A DNA stretch of 64,000 bases from Juglans regia (lineage: Eukaryota; Streptophyta; Magnoliopsida; Fagales; Juglandaceae): NCBI RefSeq assembly GCF_001411555.2, contig NC_049916.1, forward strand, positions 21,793,558-21,857,557, given 5' to 3'. The position numbers and the translations under genes were made by a program. This document shows positions 57,729-64,000 of this stretch, one piece after another. A model generated the notes under the pieces. That model did no database searches. It saw only the letters and a program-made list of their open reading frames with translations, and was not told the origin of the DNA. How positions within the stretch are numbered: position 1 is the stretch's first letter; every line of letters starts with the position of its first letter.

Positions 57729-59559
57729 TATCGAAGCTCACCGTCAGAAATTAGAAACAAGCTTAGTGAATCTGCATTAGAAAAAGAACAAAATGAAATC
57801 AACAAGTGCATAGGATGCAATTAGCTTAACAAGAAAGGCAGCGACCAGGTTAAACTGCTACAGCTAAAGACCTTTCGTTGCATCAGCTACTTTACGTGGT
57901 AATAAATCCACAACCAAACTATTTTGGTAGAAGAAGCCGGAATCAAAAATACATGGCGAACCAATAAAAGTACTACTAGTCTACTACACTGTTTGGTTGC
58001 TTTGGATACTAATAAAACGAGATTTAACATTATAATTCGTTTTGAATTTTTTAACTAAGGTGAAGAGCACACCGCAAGTAAGTCAATTACTGTAAAGCTC
58101 TGACGGTGAAAAACAAAATCCAAAAAACATGGCAAATAAAAACGAGAAAACATTGACACTTCAAAAACACCTCCTCGGAAACAAAAGAAGGGACGTCGGC
58201 AAAGCGGACTACCATTTGGTTTTTTTTTTTTCCTGTAAAACGCAATGGATCCAGATATATGACATTCCGAGACGAATAACGGGAAAAACATAACTATCGA
58301 TTCTGATAGTTCGTCGATCACGTAAATTGATTTGAACATTTGCTCGAATACCGGAGATTTAAGATCTCAACAAAGTATGGAGTTCGAAAATGAGCTCCGG
58401 AGAGAGAGGGAGAGAGAGATGTTTAGCTGAAACGGGACGTACAGAAATCACCATGAGCTAATGAAATTCCAAAAACAGCGAAAAAACAGTGCAATGCACG
58501 TTAATAGGAATTACTCAAGACAAATAAAGCAACTCCTAACCATAAACACGCGTCTAAGCAGAGGAAAACAACATGGAAACAGATTTTTTGGTTAAAAAAA
58601 AAAAAAAAAAAAAGGAAACAACATTTCCGTAAAACAAGGCAATCTGGAGCATCTAGAAATGAACTGTTAGAGTGAGGGAAGCTAGGGTTTAGAACCGAAA
58701 ACGCACCAGAAAAAACAGAATCAAGGCAAGGAGGCTTCATACAAGAGCATTTACAAGGATCCCATGAACCAAACAGAAATCTACGGTTTTGGTGATGCGT
58801 GAACTTCCATTTCATTACAATTGTTCGGTTTGAAGGGGTCGAATCAGAAAGAGGGAAGGCTGGTAATCGGGCGCAGATGGTGAGGAAGGCTGGTAATCGG
58901 AAATACATTTTCAAAGTCTTCGAAGGTCTTATTTAAAGCAGAACAAGACAGAGTACTAGAATAGATACCATCGTCACTCTATCAAATACATTATTATTTG
59001 ATGCATAAATTGGGTTGAACGATAATACTAGAATTAAAATATAAATATTTCTTTTTTCTCATATGAGTTAGGTGTATTTGTTTTTTCTAATTTAAATGTG
59101 GTTTTCTTATCACAAATTTTATTTATAAATATATATATAAATAAATTATATTTATATTTATTGAGTACGCAAATTTCGCACATAAATAATGTATTACTCT
59201 TTTAACACTTTAATCTTATATTTAACATTATTATTTAAAATATTAAAATATATTGGCGAAGGAAATAAAAACACGTCACATTAACTAATAAATATTATTT
59301 TAATTTTGTTTATAACTTATTGAATTTCAAGACAAGTGATGTGTTGAGATACCATACTTGCAAGTAGTATAAATTATCCATTATCGTCTTTTTATTTGTC
59401 ATAATGTAATATCAATTAATTAACAAATCATGCATCAATTTTTTTTTATTTACCAATTATTTTAAATGATATCGAGAGTTTTTAATTTTAAAATCCATCA
59501 CATCAGCGTGAGTATTATTTAGCTGATATTACAAATTATAATATTATTATTTTTATATA

Positions 59560-59740
59560 AGATGAGATGAAATGAAATGAATCGAAATAAAAGTTAAAAA
59601 TTAAATAAAATATTGTTAGAATATATTTTTTTGATATTATTATTTTAAAATTTAAAAAATTTATTTTATTTTATATAAAAATTTTAAAAATATATAATAA
59701 TTAAATGAAATGAAATGAAATATATTGTGAAAATAAATTA
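59560..59740. mobile_element. MITE, family I
   Basis: GATGAGATGAAATGAAATGA at the left and AATTAAATGAAATGAAATGA near the right surround the AATATTGTTAGAATATATTT / TATTATTATTTTAAAATTT core shared with 5605-5758, 6523-6704 and about 51239-51436. Confidence 0.5.
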
Positions 59741-59965
59741 ACCTTACTTATCGAATATAAGATGATTTGCAGCTAAATTTAATAATAATTTTGGGAAAAC
59801 GGAATTAAAATTACCACGCCGCTATTTTCTCCCCGGTACACACCACCGGCCTATAGTTGCCGACCTCCTCGACGTCCTCGTTTGTCGCTCAAGTAGATCT
59901 GTCATAAATGCCTCTGGTTTGACCAAATTGTCCTTTATTGTCTTTTTCAATTCTGATTTAGGATT

Positions 59966-60147
59966 CGTTTGGATTCGTAAGTGATCTCAGCTCATCTCAA
60001 CTCATCTCAGTTCATCTCAACTCATCTCACTACTATTCAGCAACTTTAATTCATAAATCTCACTACTATTCACAACTCATCTCATTACTATTCACAATCC
60101 ATCTCAGCTCATCTCAGCTCATCTCAAATCATCTTCGAATCCAAACG
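59966..60147. mobile_element. MITE, family I, short form with CTCATCTCA arrays
   Basis: The TIRs CGTTTGGATTCG (59966-59977) and CGAATCCAAACG (60136-60147) are perfect complements. The interior is built from repeated CTCATCTCAA/G units and CACTACTATTCA units instead of the AT core. GTTTGGAT ends with GAGATGAG repeats define the family. Confidence 0.8.
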
Positions 60148-60947
60148 TCTTCTTATTAAGCACATGCATTTAAATATTTGTACAGTATGATTATAAATTA
60201 AATTATATATATCTAAAAATTTATATAGGTATAAATAATATTTTTATAAATTTCCAGATACACGATTAACTTTCCAAATCTTATTTTACTATTTTTTTTT
60301 CAAGCAATACTATACAACCTTCTAATCTCCGCACATTATATTTTTTTAAAAATTTTTAATATTTTTTTAAAATTTTTTTAAAATTTATTTTTTTAAAATT
60401 AATTCAATTTTTCTATTTATTATTTATATATTAAATATTTGATAAAAGAAAAAAATAATAAAAATTAAAAAAAAATGTGGGGTGTGAAAATTGTGTGAAT
60501 AGTATGAGATTGAATAGATTTTTTGTTTTTTTTTCTCTTCTCACCCTCTCTCTCTCCACCAACAGAAAAATACCCTCTCTCAAAACACTTCCTTTTTTTT
60601 GCTCTCTCACTCTCAACACTAACAAAAAAAATCCAAAATAAAAAATAATTTTCGAAAAAAATAAAAAATTATTATTATTTTTAGCTCAACTATGTACAAT
60701 TCAATGTGAAGATTTTTTTTTTATATATAAAATTAATTTCTAAAATATATAATTTTACGTATGCATATAAAAAAATCAATATTAGTGCTTTTACATGTCC
60801 AATTTCTCTCGGTTGAAGGCCCTGCCTTTCAATTTTTTTAATAAAAAAATATGTATTTATAAATTTATTCTAACCCACTTAACATATTATTAAGGAAGTA
60901 ATGTTGATATAATCTTGAATTGTGTCAGTTTTATATATTTATTTTAA

Positions 60948-61106
60948 AGAGAAATTCTATTTGTAGTCTCTACTTAAAGATTACATGTACAGGTCTTTTA
61001 TTAAATGAGAAAAAATATCATTTTAAGATAAATAGTTTTATAATTTTAAAAAATTTAAAAATAAAATTATTTAAATTTACATTATACTATATCTAACATT
61101 TCTCTA
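60948..61106 (+). mobile_element. MITE, family III copy 2
   Basis: AGAGAAATTCTATTTGTAGT to ATCTAACATTTCTCT; opposite orientation to the copy at 3802-3967, similar over its full length. Its terminal AGAGAAAT/ATTTCTCT is an 8-base inverted repeat. Confidence 0.7.
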
Positions 61107-61800
61107 TTTTAAAAGATAATTTTATTGCCATATATGCGTGGTTGGATCCCTCCCTCCCACGGATTTCACGTGATCCACAACTTATGGACCATAAGAGTGC
61201 ATACCCATGATTTGACTGCAAAGTCCGATGGGCTGTGTCCTATGTTTTAGGCGAGGGTCGCGGACTGTCTAGCGGTAAATGATGGCGTATCGTTAATTAT
61301 AAATTTTAATTTATTTTAATTTTAATTTTATTTTAAGTATTTTTTTAATATTCTTAATTATTAATAAAAAAAATAGACAATTTTTACGAGAGCATACACC
61401 TTAATTAATTTTCCTGTCTACATAGGTTGTTGGCCTAATAAAAAAACAAGTCAATAATCTAATTTATAGTATAAATGATTTTTAAATCAGAGTTTGATTT
61501 CTATTCGATCACGTTATCCATTCTTGCACCAGATCATTTTAAATATAATAATCTCAATTTAAAATATTTTACAAATAATAGCTATTTATATAAATTTTGA
61601 CCGTGATAGTGCTTTGAAAAAAATAGCACCATTAGAAAAATTCAGCATTTCTCAGTGGAGCCTATTGTTTTTCAAATTGCTTATTTCAACATAAACACTC
61701 AAAATTTGTAGGTAGCATTAAAAAATTTTTTTAATTGTCTATAAATATTAGATAAATTAAAATTTTAAAGATATGAAATACATATTATTATTTTGAATAG

Positions 61801-61960
61801 TGCAATATACAATTATAGAGTGTGCAAATATCATACAATCTCTTTAAAAAAGAATTGAGTCTACTATTAAAAAATTAATATTTTTTTTTCATATGAATAT
61901 CGTATTTATTTATTTTTTTTAAAATAATTATACAGCATTTATGTATTTACTACTGCAAAT
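61801..61960. mobile_element. Hairpin MITE, family II copy C
   Basis: The most diverged copy: the left arm ends ATACAATCTCTTTAAAAA, the loop has ACTATTAAAAAATTAATATT, and the right arm is TTTAAAATAATTATACAGCA. Layout matches 15661-15815 and 27144-27300. Confidence 0.5.
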
Positions 61961-62495
61961 ATCATTTCTCTTATTATTCCCTTGTAATCTATTTGTAGTA
62001 TTGAAATCTCACACATAAAAATTAATTGGTATTAAGGAATACTAGTTACAAGTTTAGAGCATTTAAAAAAAAAATAGAATCCATTTGAAAGAAAGCCATT
62101 TTTTCAGGTGGAGTTAACATTTTCGAAAAGAGTCTTGCTAGGTACAAACGGTTTGGCGCACCAAACTGCGCCAAACTGCATATCAACTCTGACATGACTT
62201 TTTTTATTGAAAAGAAAAATAAAAGAAGAAAAGTTTTGAGAGAAGAAAAGATCATTTGTCTCACAAAAATCATTTTCATATTCAATTTATACTATTTTAT
62301 TAAATAAATGTCTTACATATCAGAATCGATATACAATTTGATGTACAAATTCACTTGCAAAAGGATTTTTCCTTTATGAAAATCTTGCGCTAGATTTCAA
62401 ATCATTTTAATTTGAATGAGAGCCCTATTCAGCGAAGCCTCAACAAAAATTGCCCAACAGCCAGGATAATTGGGGACTTAATTCCTAACCCATTT

Positions 62496-62515
62496 TATAT
62501 ACCAAGCCCGGCCCA
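62496..62515 (+). promoter_or_regulatory. Candidate PBE1 core promoter: TATA box and GGCCCA motif
   Basis: TATATA (62496-62501) is followed by GGCCCA (62510-62515), a site-II-like motif frequent in plant housekeeping promoters. Pyrimidine-rich leader DNA starts about 80 bases downstream. Function is inferred. Confidence 0.4.
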
Positions 62516-62619
62516 TGTTTACCCGCTCGTCGTCGCTCTTGCCTGGAGAACAAGAAACCCACAACAGTTTTCAGTGTCCGTGCTCCGAAGCATTCTCTTC
62601 ATTTTAATCCTCTGCAGTC

Positions 62620-62895
62620 TCTTCTTCGTCTCCGTTCCGTCTCCGTTCCATTTATCTGTCATATAGGTAGTCATTATTTCTCATCCCAATTGTTCGCAAT
62701 TTCTGAGTGACTTCGTCAGTACAGCAGTGATTAGGATCGGTTTTTTTTTTCATATAGGGTTTACAAATCCCCCCCCGGTTCCTTTTTTTATGCGATCATA
62801 TAATTTCATTTTCTAACTATGGTTGTTGAGAAAGTTAAAGAATTAAATCAGGTCTTGAACTCTAGGTTTTCTTAGGGCGGGTGGGGGGTTGTCCC
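62620..62895 (+). repeat. Copy B of the leader segment shared with MED7
   Basis: Continuous partner of blocks A1 and A2 at 10524-10618 and 11060-11235. Shared landmarks in the same order are CTCCGT repeats, TTTATCTGTCA, ATAGGTAGTCATTA, TCTCATCCCAATTGTTCGCA, AGGATCGGTTTTTT, AGGTCTTGAACTCTAGGT and GGGGGTTGT. Here it forms the 5' UTR/leader intron of the proteasome gene. Confidence 0.8.
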
Positions 62896-63304
62896 CTTTT
62901 TTTTTTTTTTTTTTTTTCAGATTTTAGCATAATTGTAGTTAAATTTATGGTCTGTGAAAGTATGGTGTAGTTTACATGATTTGATACTTTTTTTCTGGAG
63001 AAAACACAAAAACAAAAGCAAAAAAAAAAGAAAAAACGACTGTCTCTGAGTTGGTGTTTTTTTTTTTTTTAAATAATGGAATTTGATCTACGGTTTCCCT
63101 TCAAATGCTGTCTGACTAGCTCAAGCTCTGATTTTTTGTGTATTGTGATTTCAGTTTATATATTTATAAATTCGATATATTTCGTGGCGTGGTATTTGAT
63201 ATTGGTTACCATTTTTAATTGTACAATTCAAATCTCAGTTTAGGTGTACGTGGATTGATTGTTCGAGTCCAACTCAAATCCTTTTCACAGTTTATTGGAA
63301 AAAA

Positions 63305-64000
63305 ATGAAGCTCGATACTAGTGGTCTTGAATCATCTGTTTCATTGTTCGGGTCAAGCAATGTACTTATTGATGGGATTTCAGCTGGTCCATCATTTGAG
63401 ATTCCTGATACGATGGACGTGAGTTCTATTGGTGTTTGTTACATTCTCTCATTTACAAATTACATTAGAGAAAGTAGTAGTTGTATGGACTGAATAATAT
63501 TTGAACCTTTGCTTTTCCACTTCTGTCCCAGTTTGATGGCTTTCAGAAAGAGGCTGTACAGATGGTCAAGCCAGCTAAGGGAACAACCACGCTTGCCTTC
63601 ATATTCAAGGAGGGTGTCATGGTCGCTGCTGATTCTCGAGCCAGCATGGGAGGCTATATCTGTACGTTGTGCTTGGTCTTTTTTTTGTTTAACCAGCGAG
63701 CAATTTTAGGTTTTGTATGTTGATTTTGTACGCATCCAGTTTCAATTTATAAATGGACTTGTTGATGATCATGCTTACATTTGTAGACACACACACAACA
63801 TTCAATTTATAAATGGACTTGTTGATGATCATGCTCACGTGACTACGTCTATAGACACACACACAAACATGCCAACGCTTGTCCTGGTCTTAAACATTTT
63901 CTTTTGTTAATTTAAGTGACATAGCTATGACTGTCCCCGTCACAAATTCTCGACTCTTTTTATGTTGCTAGTGACATTAATCATGGTGTTTGTTTGTGTT
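63305..64000 (+). CDS. PBE1: 20S proteasome subunit beta type-5, 5' part
   Basis: Exon 1 is 63305-63418 and exon 2 is 63532-63661; the gene continues beyond the window. The N-terminal propeptide MKLDTSGLESSVSLFGSSNV to PDTMDFDGFQKEAVQMVKPA is followed by KGTTTLAFIFKEGVMVAADS and RASMGGYI. The first Thr of TTTLAF, after the Gly, is the catalytic N-terminal residue exposed by autocleavage. The block AADSRASMGG is specific for beta-5, the chymotrypsin-like subunit of the 20S core in cytosol and nucleus. The downstream intron begins at 63662 (GTACGT) and contains a 60-bp tandem repeat. The start is the first ATG after the leader and gives the usual plant propeptide. Its leader DNA is homologous to that of MED7. 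Confidence 0.95.
63741..63875. repeat. Two-copy 60-bp tandem repeat in PBE1 intron 2
   Basis: The unit starts TTCAATTTATAAATGGACTT, continues GTTGATGATCATGC, and ends in a GACACACACACAA tract. Copy 1 is 63741-63800 and copy 2 begins at 63801. Differences are few (TTAC vs TCAC, plus a short insertion in copy 2). Confidence 0.9.

Larger units (their letters stand above)
57729..62489. other. U-box gene leader and AT-rich divergent spacer
   Basis: 57729-58930 is probably the spliced 5' leader and promoter of the minus-strand U-box gene. It contains a telo-box type CTAGGGTTTAG near 58680 and a 17-bp direct repeat (58854-58870, 58884-58900). An upstream frame of 137 codons (58914-58501) crosses it but shows no domain. 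58930-62400 is very AT-rich, with MITEs at 59560-59740, 59966-60147, 60948-61106 and 61801-61960. No gene is supported there. Confidence 0.45.

Noticed and set aside
58501..58914. 137-codon open frame on the minus strand upstream of the U-box gene
   Set aside because: Contains a run of Phe from a poly(A/T) tract and no domain; it lies in the likely spliced leader of the U-box gene.
1..64000. Bacterial-type features: operons, CRISPR arrays, prophage, ribosome-binding sites
   Set aside because: Introns, snRNA genes, MITEs and plant protein families show this is a plant nuclear region; no CRISPR-like spaced repeats were seen.

Overview
This window is nuclear DNA of a dicotyledonous woody plant. 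Genes are split by GT-AG introns, intergenic DNA is AT-rich, and MITEs, LTR and non-LTR retroelement remnants are abundant. The protein families (remorin, plant MED7, CDKG, NT-C2/dilute-like, PUB45-like U-box, plant complex I 51 kDa subunit) are those of an angiosperm. Short MITEs built on GTTTGGAT...TGAGATGAG resemble a family I associate with Fagales, so a Juglandaceae-type tree is my inference; nothing here proves the species.

Layout. 1-1239 (+): 3' end of a DUF212 (acid phosphatase/vanadium haloperoxidase-related) membrane protein gene. 1.24-7.4 kb: transposon-rich spacer with a long-TIR MITE, a decayed caulimovirid-like fragment and several MITEs. 7530-9168 (+): remorin. 11642-14704 (+): MED7, with a LINE remnant in intron 2. 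17183-20815 (+): CDKG2/PITSLRE-like kinase, with a truncated U6 snRNA copy in its first coding intron. 22687-27098 (-): a decayed Ty1-copia element with 123-bp LTRs and a perfect 5-bp target duplication. 28165-29420: a hAT-like element enclosing a frameshifted calmodulin-like gene. 30314-33029 (+): NDUFV1, the complex I 51 kDa subunit. 36363-41543 (+): an NT-C2 protein. 42089-42743: a hAT-like element with perfect 11-bp TIRs. 43279-45266 (-): an OTU-domain cysteine protease. 47234-48328 (+): an unrecognised two-repeat protein. 49655-49816 (-): a U1 snRNA gene with upstream element, TATA box and 3' box. 50310-51066 (-): a pseudogene copy of the last exon of the next gene. 52624-57728 (-): a U-box/ARM E3 ligase of the PUB45 type. 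58.9-62.4 kb: AT-rich, MITE-rich spacer. 63305 to the window end (+): 5' part of the 20S proteasome beta-5 subunit gene (PBE1).

The genes do not form a pathway; most are independent housekeeping or signalling genes. The most unusual observations are: MED7 and PBE1, about 50 kb apart, share homologous 5' leader DNA; a hAT-like element seems to have captured a calmodulin-like gene; CDKG2 carries a U6 fragment; and the initiator ATG of NDUFV1 is cut off from the rest of its coding sequence by an intron of about 1.25 kb. I found no sign of a wholly new multi-gene system. All exon joins were read by eye from splice signals, reading phase and remembered family sequence.
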